DNA of 30,000 nt from Chrysomallon squamiferum (lineage: Eukaryota > Mollusca > Gastropoda > Neomphalida > Peltospiridae). Below the pieces are notes generated by a model. The model did no database searches. It was not told the origin of the DNA and saw nothing but the letters and a program-made list of their open reading frames with translations. How positions within the stretch are numbered: position 1 is the first letter of the stretch; every line of letters begins with the position of its first letter. Positions 1-11,189 of this stretch are shown here, piece by piece. Both the position numbers and the translations under genes were made by a program. The stretch covers positions 4,647,657 through 4,677,656 of the forward strand of contig CM022679.1 of NCBI GenBank assembly GCA_012295275.1, given 5' to 3'.

Positions 1-887
1 TGAATATACATATATATGAATATACACACGTACATAAATGTATATATATGTATGGACATATAAAAACCACACACACAAAGGTATCAATGCTTACGTACTC
101 AGATCTGCATACTCGGAATATCAGTGGCTATTTTTTGTTTTTTAACCTATTTTACAAACTTGTATCACTTTCCACTCAGTGATTCACAGGTATTCGAGGA
201 GATAAAGAAACAGAAACGATGCTAGATAAATAAGAAATTCAATACTGTCCACCAAGCAATGAAAAAAGATACATTGTCGTGAAAAGAATGTATATTTATA
301 TGTCTGCTTATGGCGCATTCACACATGACCGATTTCAGATAACGAGCTTTTTGCCTTTCGTTCGTTGTGAACCCTTGTACATGGGTACACCGTTCGAGTA
401 TTGTGAGCGCATTCGCTAAAACAACTTGTGTGTTTATGGCTTTGTTATTTGCATTCAAAAAAAAAAAAAAAACGCCTTTTCTTTTCTTAACCCACAGGGT
501 CGTTCACAACGGGCAACTGCTTAACCTAGTTTGATTAACAGTTGTCTACCCTTTCTTGAGCTGGTCGATGGGTTTCTTTGGGTGTGTCTCCTTATATAAG
601 TGTTTGTATATAGTGTATGAATGGGCGTGTACGGGTGTGGAATCGAGTAGTGTGTTAATTTCGGTTTCCGTGAATTGCATTCAAAAGATTTCATTTATGA
701 AATTAAAAATATTTATCATGTTTTTAGGTGTTTTTTTTTTTATCAAAATAATTTTTTTTATAGTTTCTTTTCCACACGAATTTATTAATCTGTTAATTAA
801 TTTAATTGATTTATTTACTTACTTACTTATTTTTTATTTTATTTTACTTTATTTATCTATTTATTTTATTTTACTTTATTTATCTAT

Positions 888-924
<37 letters not shown>

Positions 925-1252
925 AAAAAAAGCATTCACAGACGTCAAATATCTGGTAAATTCTCACGCACTGTTATGTCGTTCCGTGTTATTAAACAAG
1001 CGTTTACTTACAACATATCACATAAAATAGACCCATAGTGAATTGTACCCGCCTTCCTGTACTAAGTATACCCTGCACGCATCAGTGACCGCCACGCTTC
1101 GACGGAGACAGATTTGCTAGGTCACTTACAAGTCACCTCTTCATCAACAATTTATCAATTACTCAATGCGACGGTTCCAGGGGCGAGTTAAATGTAAAAC
1201 TACAGTATAAGTTTATATTATACCCTTCCAAATAAATCAACAAACAAACATA

Positions 1253-1311
<59 letters not shown>

Positions 1312-1649
1312 AAGCTGGTAATGATTAATAATTGAGAATATGTTGCTACTGAAAGTCCACTTTAAAAGCTTAATGGAAATTTAAACCAAAAAAAACAAAC
1401 AAAACAAAACAAATTTGTTATTAATAGAACCATTTTCTTCCCTACCCCTAAAATTTCATGCGGTTCTTTCCTTAAGAAAAAAAAAAACAGTTTATTTTGT
1501 TAATAAGGCCACTTAGATAATAGAAAAAATAACAATGATAATAAAATAATAATGATAATAATTAAGCCCTCAAAACACTTGAAAACATTGTTCACACTAT
1601 GTTATACGTAAAAACCTCACAGTCGTTGTTGTCATAGCTGCTGAACATC
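1..1649. other. Upstream non-coding region, no gene supported
   Basis: I see no convincing coding sequence. Short open frames here are interrupted, or dominated by low-complexity TTTA or poly-T runs. The stretch holds (TTTA)-type repeats near 785-923, a (TAAA) tetranucleotide array at 1249-1313 and several A-runs. Two less AT-rich patches, about 300-440 and 1040-1200, could be promoter or 5' untranslated sequence of the claudin-like gene that starts at 1650, but no TATA box or known motif is clear. An AG at about 1636-1637 just before the start codon could be the acceptor of a 5' non-coding exon; this is a guess. Confidence 0.5.
1249..1313. repeat. (TAAA)n tetranucleotide microsatellite
   Basis: An almost perfect run of about 16 TAAA units, directly visible. 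It lies about 340 bases upstream of the claudin-like start codon. Confidence 0.95.
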
Positions 1650-2212
1650 ATGCCGATGTGGTCTGAAAATACCAAACTTTACAAAACAGGAGTTATCGGC
1701 ATTTTCATCAGTTTTGGAATTTTCGTGGCGGGATTTGGAACTCCGGCATGGCAGCAGGTTGGAATCATGGGAAAACTGATGTTCGAAATTGGTCTCTGGC
1801 AGTGGTGCTACGGCAAAACGACAATGTCTAACTGCCGATACTTCGATTTTGAAAAGCGTCAGTATTATTTGTGATCTATATGTCTGTTTGTCTGCCTGTA
1901 TGTACGAGTGTATGGGTATGTGTGTGTGCGAGAATGTGTGTGTGTGTGTGTGTGTGCATGCGCGTGCGTATGTGTGTGTGTGTGTGTGTGTGTGGTTTAT
2001 AAGAAAAACAAGGATTATGTGTGGTGACAGATTTACACGTGTGTGTGACTGTTATTTAAATATATCCAGTATATAATCGATTCAGACAGGGATACGAAAA
2101 GGGCGACAAATATTTTGACTCTCTGATTTTGAAGAAAGCGTTATGTATAGTATGATTATATACTTTGTGTGTGTATCTATATTCACTTATATACACGTGT
2201 GTGTGATTGCGT

Positions 2213-2246
<34 letters not shown>

Positions 2247-4014
2247 TGGTCATGTATACTGTGTTATAATAAAAACAAATTACGTGAATATATATAACTC
2301 AAATTTATCTTTCTTAGGGAAAAATGAAAACGTCTAATTCCTGCTACTTAGATTTCAAAGAATATATTGTGTGATATAATTATACTTGAGTAAAACATTT
2401 ATGTTGTGTCTGTGTATATGTACGTTTATTTGTTGTGGCATTCTAGTTTTACTTTTAATGTATTTTATTTGTATATATGTTGATCTCGACAAGACACATT
2501 ACCTTAAAACGGTGTCTAACTATCGCTGTTTGAAAACATTATAGATAGGTATTTATGTATATATATATATATATCGCTGATTCGATTTTGAAAACATTAT
2601 ATATATATATATATATTTGTATACGTGTGACATAAGTATAATATTACATTTTCGAGAAATTATTACACGGGTTTTTTTTTTTTATTTCAGACAAGCCTAC
2701 GAGTGTTGTTCGTGGTGTAGAAATAGCAGCGTTTGTTGTTCACCTAGCGACTGTGATAAACGTCTTGTTAAACTTGAAGTTCCCAGAAAGAAGTCCGAAG
2801 TCTATTGTAGTGCTTGGTGTCTTTACAGGTGATGCGTGTGCATGTGCGTGAGCGTGTGCTCGTTCATGTGCATTGGCGAGTGTGTGCTTGAGTGTATATT
2901 TAACACTAATAAGTCTGCATCTTAGGATAAATTTTAAAATGAATAATTTATTGGCTTGTCATATGAGATTTGGCTTTCCATATGGGTAATACCAGCGGCG
3001 AATCCATTTGGTAATTTAAAGTTTCAATCCAATCTTTTGAGTTAACAGAAATAAATGTGGCAGCTGTGATTACCCGATACTATTTCACCTTTCACCTTGT
3101 GTTCATACACTTTGATATATTCACGGTTTTGATACTATTTCACCTTTCACCTTGTATTCATACACTTTGATATATTCAAGGTTTTGATACTATTTCACCT
3201 TTCACCTTGTATTCCTACACTTTGATATATTCACGGTTTTGATACCATTTCACCGTTCGCCCTGTATTCATACACTTTGATATATTCAAGGTTTTGATAC
3301 CATTTCACCTTTCACCTTGTATTCCTACACTTTGATATATTCACGGTTTTGATACCATTTCACCTTTCACCCTGTATTCATACACTTTGATATATTCAGG
3401 GTTTCGCATACGAACCTCGGAGACACTGTCATTAACCCCCACCATGAATCTAGAACCTCCCTAGCGAAATATTGAACACTGTTTACCTATAAGTGTTAAG
3501 CACACAGTAAGAGTGTGCGACCTTGCACGAGCTTACCCACTACGTTCGACCCAATTCTAAGTAAAGACTGTAGTGTCTTGTAAAATATGAGAAAATCAGT
3601 GAACGGGTGCGTAAATTGAGAAGTATTCTGAGTACGAAATAAATATGAAACATATACCTTGCTTAAATCACAACGTTTCATTTGAACATGAAAACAGACC
3701 CCAGTCTAACACAGAACAAACACGCGTTTGAATATACTGGACAGGTTTAACAATAATTTATAGTTTGAGATAAAAAAAAAAAAGCCATTCCAAATTTTCT
3801 ACAGAGCAAAGGTAAATAAGTATGCACTAATATCTAGGCGATGAGTAATAAGAAAGCTAACTCGGTTCTTCACACACACAAATAAAAAAAAAACGAACTC
3901 CAGTTACACTAAAGAGTTACTTCCCTTCCATTGAATATAGTAGCTATGACGTGATTTATTTCATTTTATTCTATTCTGTTCTATTTTTTTTATTCTATTC
4001 TATTATTATTATTA

Positions 4015-4046
<32 letters not shown>

Positions 4047-4666
4047 GTTGTTTGTTTTGTTTTGTTTTTGTTGTTTTTTGGGGGGTTTGGTTAATTTTCT
4101 GTTTGATTGTTTCGAGGTTTTATTTATTTATATAATATTCGATTTTTGTTTCATTTATTTAATTTCACTTTCATAATTTTGAAATAAAAAAAAAAAAAAA
4201 ATTTTTTTTTTATTTTTTTTTTTTTTTTTTTTTTGAGGATCCATATTTTTTTTAATTAATTTTCTTCTTCGTCTTCCTGTTATTATAATTTTTTTTTTTT
4301 TTTTTTTTTTTTTGTCTAGGTATAATCGGGTTAGTGGGAGAAGCTGTCTATGGAACATGGGGGATGGAAACAATATTACTCAGAGGAGAGTCAGATGATG
4401 ACGTCAGCCAGCTGTCATGGTCGTTTTCTTTCGCGGTCATTGGTTCGAGCCTCGTTATCATCTTTTCCGTCATGGTCCTCATAGGTTTCCGCCATACCGC
4501 TAACGTAGAAGATGTCATAGTGAAGTCAAACGATAACGCACACGAACTTGAAGGACGAGAAAAGCACCCGGAATTTTACAGTCATGGAGGTGGTGAGAAA
4601 AAGCAGGAATTGCCTCTCTATCAGCCACAGTTTAAGCCAGACTATGAACAGAAAGGAAAATATTAA
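1650..4666 (+). CDS. Claudin/PMP22-like four-pass membrane protein, three coding exons
   Basis: Three coding exons, 1650-1857, 2691-2828 and 4320-4666, join in frame (208+138+347 nt) to give 230 residues and a TAA stop. All introns are GT-AG. The protein has the claudin-family extracellular signature: W34, then GLWQWC at 48-53, C62 eight residues later, and R77 at the entry to the second membrane helix. Four hydrophobic helices fall at about 13-33, 78-98, 106-126 and 150-172, with a hydrophilic cytoplasmic tail from about 173 that is rich in E, K, H and Y. The tail ends in YEQKGKY, without a typical PDZ-binding C-terminus. Family members form cell-junction barriers or regulate membrane proteins (claudin, PMP22/EMP, TARP-type); which subfamily this belongs to cannot be decided here. 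Exon 2 must be read in the third frame; the frame open through it is a decoy, cysteine-rich and not hydrophobic. The first donor (AAGC/GTCAGT) is weak, but it is the one that keeps both frame and helix 2. Confidence 0.88.
1935..1994. repeat. (GT)n dinucleotide repeats, two blocks
   Basis: GT runs at 1935-1956 and 1971-1994, separated by a short GC-richer spacer. They lie about 80 bases inside intron 1 of the claudin-like gene. Another block is at 2211-2246. Confidence 0.95.
2211..2246. repeat. (GT)n dinucleotide repeat
   Basis: A nearly uninterrupted GT run in intron 1 of the claudin-like gene. Confidence 0.95.
3076..3405. repeat. 55-bp satellite, six tandem copies
   Basis: Six head-to-tail copies of exactly 55 bp start at 3076, 3131, 3186, 3241, 3296 and 3351. 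Each begins GATACTATTTCACC or GATACCATTTCACC and ends near GATATATTCA(C/A/G)GG. Variants alternate between odd and even copies, suggesting that later growth was by a 110-bp dimer. The array lies entirely in intron 2 of the claudin-like gene. Confidence 0.97.
4001..4051. repeat. (TTA)n/(TTG)n compound microsatellite
   Basis: A TTA run passes directly into a TTG run with one TCG interruption, followed by TTTTG-type repeats. Confidence 0.95.
4186..4313. repeat. Poly-A/poly-T runs before the exon 3 acceptor
   Basis: An A-run near 4186-4200 is followed at once by T-runs, including 22 T at 4213-4234 and 25 T at 4289-4313. The last run ends seven bases before the first base of claudin-like exon 3 and evidently acts as its polypyrimidine tract. 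Confidence 0.9.
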
Positions 4667-4711
4667 GCTAGTACAATACTGTAGATCCGCGGATTGAATA
4701 TCATGCCAACA

Positions 4712-4769
<58 letters not shown>

Positions 4770-4770
4770 T
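4712..4770. repeat. (TTA)n trinucleotide microsatellite
   Basis: An uninterrupted run of about 20 TTA units, 45 bases after the claudin-like stop codon, so probably within its 3' untranslated region. Confidence 0.97.
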
Positions 4771-4883
4771 CATTTTACTTATATGTTATAATTAAACAGT
4801 GCTATTTTTCGTGATTCCTGAAAAATTTGTTTATGTATTGTTGTTTTATAATTAGCCAAAATCTGTCACTAGAAAACAATAAT

Positions 4884-4889
4884 AATAAA
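4884..4889 (+). promoter_or_regulatory. Candidate poly(A) signal of the claudin-like gene
   Basis: AATAAA about 220 bases after the stop codon. A second AATAAA lies at 4936-4941, followed by a T-rich stretch. In such AT-rich DNA the hexamer occurs often by chance, so which one is used is uncertain. Confidence 0.3.
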
Positions 4890-5411
4890 TATGGATAATG
4901 GTATAGTTTCAAGATTTTATATCACTCAAAACAAAAATAAAAGAATGTGATCATTTTTATTTCAGTATAATTATATTAATATGGACGATGGTATAAATTA
5001 GATATGTTTATATCAATATAATAATAATGTTATGTTATGCTATATAAGTTGCTTATGTATTTCATATAATTACATACGGTTCCCATCCATCTGATCTAAT
5101 TTCACACCTAAATTTACCCCCAATGTGATCTAAATGAGACGATTAGATTTTCTAATTTTTAATGTTCATTCCACCGTGTGGATGATCCCAAGTTGTATTT
5201 TGTGCGTGCATGGGCACGTACAGATAAAGGTGATCAATTTCTGCAAGCTAAACATAGAAAGATAAACATCAAGAACAGGGAATATCTATGACGTCCTTTC
5301 TACTTATCACCACAACTGTTCCTACATATTTACACTCATGCGATAGATCAAAGCACCATGTACCCTCTTGTCTACATTCTTCTTCTAAATAAGACTCAAG
5401 CTTGGTATGCG

Positions 5412-5731
5412 TCAGCCTTTCAACTCTTGACGATTGAAGACGAAAGAAATAATTTCAACCCAGATTTGCTGGATCGACTTTGAAAAAGCTGTCGCCAGTT
5501 CTGTGACGGCTGTGTTCTCCGTACAAAGAAGATGAGTAACAAGAGCCAAGGCCATAGCATTCGTTCTGTTGGTCCAGGCTGTGCTGAGAGTTCGCAGACA
5601 ACTGCATAGCTTATTAAGTAACAAGTTCTTATATTCCCCAACGAGTTTGAAACGATGAAACAAGTATAATTATTCTGATATGCGACTGATATTTTATTTT
5701 CAGAATTTTTATACCATAATAAATATATCAT
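5412..5731 (-). other. GC-richer patch with two overlapping open frames, unknown
   Basis: From about 5400 to 5660 the base composition is clearly less AT-rich than the flanks. On the minus strand two overlapping frames stay open (5412-5663 and 5420-5731). I recognise neither predicted product, and there is no clear domain, signal or membrane pattern. The patch could be an exon of an unrecognised gene, part of the 3' untranslated region of the claudin-like transcript, or a remnant of an inserted element. Openness in two frames suggests few stop codons because of composition rather than protein selection. I do not call it a gene. Confidence 0.2.
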
Positions 5732-6371
5732 ATAATCGGATATAAGGGATGGTATCCATTAAATATTCATATTTAAGTATAATTATGTACAGCAATATTT
5801 AAAGGTGATGGTATTTGGAGTATAGCATTTTCAGCTCCTATTTTAAACTCTAATAAATATTTTAAAATATCGTTCTTTTTGCGCTGTTCTTTTATTAAAA
5901 TAAAATTTAAAGTTATTTTAATACACACGTTTTAGATTTATTCACACACACACGCACATACACAAACACACATACAAACGCACAGCCAATTTTATTATTT
6001 ATTCATTACACATTATCCATATAGAACAAAAATAAAATAACTATTCTTTAAAATAAATAAACAAATAAATAAATAAACAAACAAATAAATAATATGATAA
6101 TAATAATAATTAAAAAACATAATATATAAATAAATATTGGTTCGCGAACCAATGGAGGAATTATCGAAAAAGAAATTTTTATAACATTGAAAAGTGTGTG
6201 ATTTAATTTTTGTTTCAGAAAATGATAATTATAATATAAAAGAAACAAATAAATATAATACTAATTTTTAAAATATTTTAATTTATTTTATTTCATAAAT
6301 TCTTAAATAAAATTACGGAAGAGTTAAATTGAGTATAGTTTTTGTTTGTTACAAGCGGCAGTGAGTTAGCT

Positions 6372-9300
6372 ATGGATGTCACCAAAAGCAGTATGTAATG
6401 TTTATTCTAAAACTAATTTGGAATTAATTTGTTTTATTTCTTTACGAACCGATATTCACTTGCAGAATAAGTGCATTTACCTAATTAAGTAATAGTTCAT
6501 ATTAAGTTGGTTTTATTTTATCATTCAGAAAAACAAAAATGGCAGAATTTTTCGCGCACAATTTGAACGATGATATTTCCATGAATTATTGAAATGTTAC
6601 GAATGTATCACTGAACGTTAACATCATTCATTGGGGTTTTTTATGAGTTAATAAATTATCATCTGAATCGCTGTGTCTGTCTTTTCTCACAATTTATACT
6701 AAAATAATTAATTAAATGTGGTTGTTTTCCAATTTTGTTTTTCTGCTTTCATTTTTACTATGAGATATTAAAATTGTGTTAGATGTATATAACACATCGC
6801 TAATTATGCAGTTTAGGTCTGTATCATCTTAGAATCACATAAATATTGAAATTCAATAATTTTCACTTTGGGAAAAAAATACAAATGGAAATATGTAGCT
6901 GCTTGCTAAACAGTGTTAGGAGTGTACGCTTTCGTCTTTGTCATTCTGAGTGAGCTTAGAAGTTATTAATTAGATATATGACAATATCTTATATTTGATT
7001 TATATCCATTAGATACAGAACAAGAAATGTTACAAAGGCTAAGCTAACTTAATTCACACAAACTGACAGTGACAGACAGTACAGTTAGCAGCTACTTACC
7101 ATTTGTATTTGTTTCCAAAGCCCAAAGTCACGAAAGTGAAAATTATTTGCATTTAAATATTTATGTGATGTCAATAACTAAATAAGATTGATTTTGAAAA
7201 TATTTTTTACATCTCATTTCAGCCTGAAAAAAATAGTACCTTCATTTGATTTTGGAAATTGATCAGTTTTGAAATTCATAATATATATATTCTATTATTA
7301 TTAATTGTAAAATTTATATTCATTTAATAAAATAACTGCATCAAAGTATTTGATGTTTTGAAAAAGATTTGTTTTTAACCCTTTTGTTGTTATTATACTT
7401 CATATATATATATATGTTGTTTTCATTATTATTTTAACACATTTTCAAATACGATATATCACAGAATTTGTAAGGCACAAACCTGTCATAATGGGAACTA
7501 TTAGGATACTTGTTTTAACATTGTAGGATACATTTTTTTTTTTTTAAACTTGTAAATTTTTCTCATAAATTATGCTCCTCATGTGAAATATGTTTGTTAA
7601 TTGTACAAAATGTTTTCAAATTTTAGATTTTACTTCTGTCATCAGTGAAGTTGCAGATGCAATAGAAGAGGCCGACTTTTTAGCCATTGATGGAGAATTT
7701 ACAGGTTTGTATAAAATTTCACTAAATAGTTTATGAGATTATGTTTTTATGTTATCAGTAATAGGAGTACATGTATAAATATAAGTGTGTGTCACTGTGT
7801 ATGCGTTAAAAATATGTACATTAATAAATGATATTAAGAAACTGGTATAGATCGTACAAGAAGATGGAAAAAATTTTTTTTTTTCTTTATTTTGTGTGTG
7901 TGAATTTCTTGGGGAGGTTTTTTGTTTTTTTTTGTTGTTTTATATGCATTTTGTGTTTTTCCCCATGTGTATCAGGCATATTCTTGTTGTTTGTAAGATA
8001 AATATTTTATTTTTTAGTTATTTATTTTTTATTTTTTTGTAGGTTTAGAAGTTCCACAAGCAGGTCGTGTTACTTTCTATGACACACCAGAAGAACGTTA
8101 CCAGAAACTGAAGAAGGTTGATTGTTTTAATTATTATAATTAATTGGTTTAATTTATTATTATTTTATTTTTATTTTTAACTGTGATCATTTTCATTTCT
8201 TTTTTAAACTGGTTCATTATAATTTTTGCTTTTATTTTCAAATTTAGTTATCCTTGAATAATTTTCATTCTTTATAAAATAGTTATATAAGATATATTAT
8301 ATCTTAGGAATAAACAGAGAAATTCTGTATAACTATATGAACCTTCAACAAGAATATGTGGTTGTTTTTACAGCAAGATGGTATCTGTACTTACATATAA
8401 TAACAACATTTTAATGAATTTAATAAATAATTTTAAAATATTGAATATTTAGTCTTTTTTGTTTTCAGGGATCTATGGACTTTCTCCTTATCCAGTTTGG
8501 CCTGGCAGCTTTTACATACAATGACATAACAAAGTCGTAAGTACATTACTGATAGAAACATACTTAATGTGTCACCTAAATATTTTTTATGACTTCTTTG
8601 AAACAAGAAATAAACCTGTGCTGATAATAAATAATGACAGAATAATAAGCACACTGGCTGACATTTTTTTTAATTTTTTTTTAATTATTACATCATTTAA
8701 CATCTGAATTGTCAAAACAAACCCATCAAAATCTTTACTGAACTTAGTATATCTTTAGTGTTTCTGAGATTTTGAATATTTCTCTACACAAAATGACAAC
8801 ATTTGGACAAGAAAAGAAAAAAGATAGTATTAACTTCTGTGCATCTTCTTAGTTAATAAAACTAATAAGTTATTACAGACTTTAAAACGCATAGTAAATG
8901 TTAATACATAAGCATGTTAAAAGTACAAAGACTGAAGTTATTAATATGATTATATTTTTGAGATAACTCAAAAGACTCAAAGAGCCTCTTTAACAATAAT
9001 ACATACTGTTTACATACTGCTGCTTTTGATGCAGTTAGTCTATGGAATTACAGCAGTTCCTTTTTTAATAATCGTTATAGAAAAATTATATGTAATATCT
9101 GATGTGAATTTCAAAATGGTTGAGGAATGGTTAAATATTCATTAATTCTTTAAAGTATACAATATTATCATAATTATTAAATTTTATTTAAAATTTCAAT
9201 TTGTTCATGAAGCATTTTTAAAATGTTTTCTAAAACTTTTTTATTTTAGTTATAGAGCCAAGTTATTCAACTTTTATATCTTCCCAAGACCATACACAAG

Positions 9301-11133
9301 ACAGGCTCCTGATAGGAGATTTTTATGTCAGGTGAGATAATTTACAAAATTCTTCATTGAATATTGTTAAATATCATGCAAAATTATAAAGAAATATCAG
9401 ATTTTTATTTTTGACAGAGTAACAAATGATGTGAGACTGAAAACTGTCATGTGAAAATATTAAAAACAGCACAGTCAGCCCTGAGAACTAATCTAGTAAA
9501 TTAAACAAGATTTTGTTGTAATTGTTTTTATCACCAGTGTTGTATGTTATACTTGATTCAAATGTGCATTAACTAAAACAGTTTAGCTTATTTTATGATA
9601 TTCAGTTTTGCTGAACCGATACTTTTAATAATTAATTTAGCTTCCTAGTAAAATATATCTATTTGTATTATTTCATTCATATCAACTTTTCCTTTTTAAT
9701 TTTTTTTTTATCTTTTGACATAATTAAAACTGAATTCATTTATTTGATATTTAAAAGTGGAAAATCAAATTCTGCAATAACATATATTTTTTGTTTATTT
9801 CATTTAATTTTTTTATTTGTATTTTTTATTTTTATATATATTCTTTTTTCACTTATTATTTTTACTTATTTTATTTTTTTCAGAGTTCCAGTATTGATTT
9901 CCTAGCATCTCAAGGCTTTGATTTCAACAAACTTTTCAGAGAAGGTTAAATACACTTAAAGTGTTTTAACATATTTTTATTTAAATAGTTAATAACCATT
10001 TGCACTTAAATGCATCAACAAAATTCAGTAAATTCATAAAATGCATGCATACACATTTTTAAATATGCAGTTAAGAAAGGAAAACTTAAAATAAGGCAGT
10101 TTAAAGTAAGTGAAAACATTCTGAAACCAGAGCAAAGAACTCTTAACTTGACAGACAAAATTTAATTTTTAACAGTGATGGGCATATGTAATTTTATAAA
10201 TTAAGTATGGGCTATGATGCTTAACTGTTTGTGCTAGAGTTTCCAAATTTGGAATGTATATATTTAAAAACATCCACTACAAAATGACAGAACAAAAATC
10301 TTGGAAAAATTAACTGTTCTTTTCATAAATATAACCTTTTTACAACTTTCTGTTGGTTCAAAATACAAATGAAAAACATTTTTTATTTTTATTTTTTATT
10401 TTTATTTTTTTAAATTATTTCTTTCCAGATATATAGACAAAGAGAACTTTTTTTCAGTTATTTTGTAGAAATAAATGTCTATTATGAATCTGATCAGTTT
10501 GAATAATATGTATATATTAGTTTGGGTTAGAGAATGATATCCCATAATATTTTTTAAAAAAGTAAAAAATAAAAGTAACCAGTTGTCATGAAAAAATAAA
10601 CTAGTACTATTTTTTTGTAGTAACAAAAGGGGATTATTTCCATCAAATTTCAATTCTGTAAATTAAAAAAAAAAAATAACATCTTTTTATTTTTGTCAGA
10701 CATTGTAAAAATAGAAAAACAAATTCTATATAAAAGCATAATAAAGTTTTTAGCTTCTGCTGCATCCCAGGTATTCCCTATTTAACTCTGGCTCAAGAAA
10801 CGGCGCTGAAGGAAACTATAGAAAGCAAACACAAAGACTATAACCAGTTCTCATCCCCAGCCTACATGAGTCCATTCGGAGCAGACCCTGGTCCAAGCAA
10901 AGGACCTGTCTGTGTGCCGGACGAACACAAGGACTTCATCACAGATATGAGGTCATTTTCTTCTCACGTTCTCCAACTTAATTTTCTAATTATTATTCTC
11001 ATTGCTGTTATTATTTGTTCTAGTAGTAAGTATGTATGTATGTATTATTATTATTATAGTTGATATAACCTTTATCATTAATGTCATTTAGTAGTAGTAG
11101 TAGTAGTGATAATAATAGAAGTATTTATTATTC

Positions 11134-11189
<56 letters not shown>

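Larger units (their letters stand above)
1858..2690 (+). other. Intron 1 of the claudin-like gene
   Basis: GT-AG intron starting GTCAGT and ending TTTATTTCAG. It contains three (GT)n blocks and AT microsatellites near 2560-2616. A motif containing TGAAAACATTATA occurs twice (about 2531 and 2589). No other gene is visible inside it. Confidence 0.8.
2829..4319 (+). other. Intron 2 of the claudin-like gene
   Basis: GT-AG intron beginning GTGATG and ending TTTGTCTAG. It holds the 55-bp satellite at 3076-3405, a TTA/TTG trinucleotide array at 4001-4051, and an A-run followed by T-runs at about 4186-4234. A run of 25 T at 4289-4313 serves as the polypyrimidine tract of exon 3. No independent gene is seen; a minus-strand open frame near 3496-3681 matches nothing I recognise. 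Confidence 0.8.
4667..6371. other. Intergenic region between the claudin-like gene and PARN
   Basis: This holds the 3' untranslated region of the claudin-like gene, a (TTA)n array, AT-rich spacer, a GC-richer patch at 5400-5660, a short CA-rich stretch near 5940-5985 and AAAT-type repeats at 6050-6110. The PARN promoter should lie near its 3' end, but no core promoter motif is obvious. Confidence 0.6.

Noticed and set aside
222-458. 78-codon minus-strand frame
   Set aside because: Moderate composition but no recognisable domain, promoter or neighbour support.
556-1038. 160-codon plus-strand frame upstream of the claudin-like gene
   Set aside because: Mostly low-complexity I, F, L and Y from TTTA repeats. 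The N-terminal part resembles no family and lacks splice or conservation support.
2617-2832. Cysteine-rich open frame across claudin-like exon 2
   Set aside because: It is the wrong frame of a real exon; the correct phase gives the second and third hydrophobic helices and joins exons 1 and 3.
3076-3405. Regular repeats considered as a CRISPR array
   Set aside because: Copies are directly adjacent with no unique spacers, lie in an animal intron, and fit a simple satellite.
3496-3681. Minus-strand 61-codon frame in claudin-like intron 2, and a GTTCGACCC motif considered as a tRNA T-arm
   Set aside because: No cloverleaf partners could be found around the motif, and the frame matches no known family.
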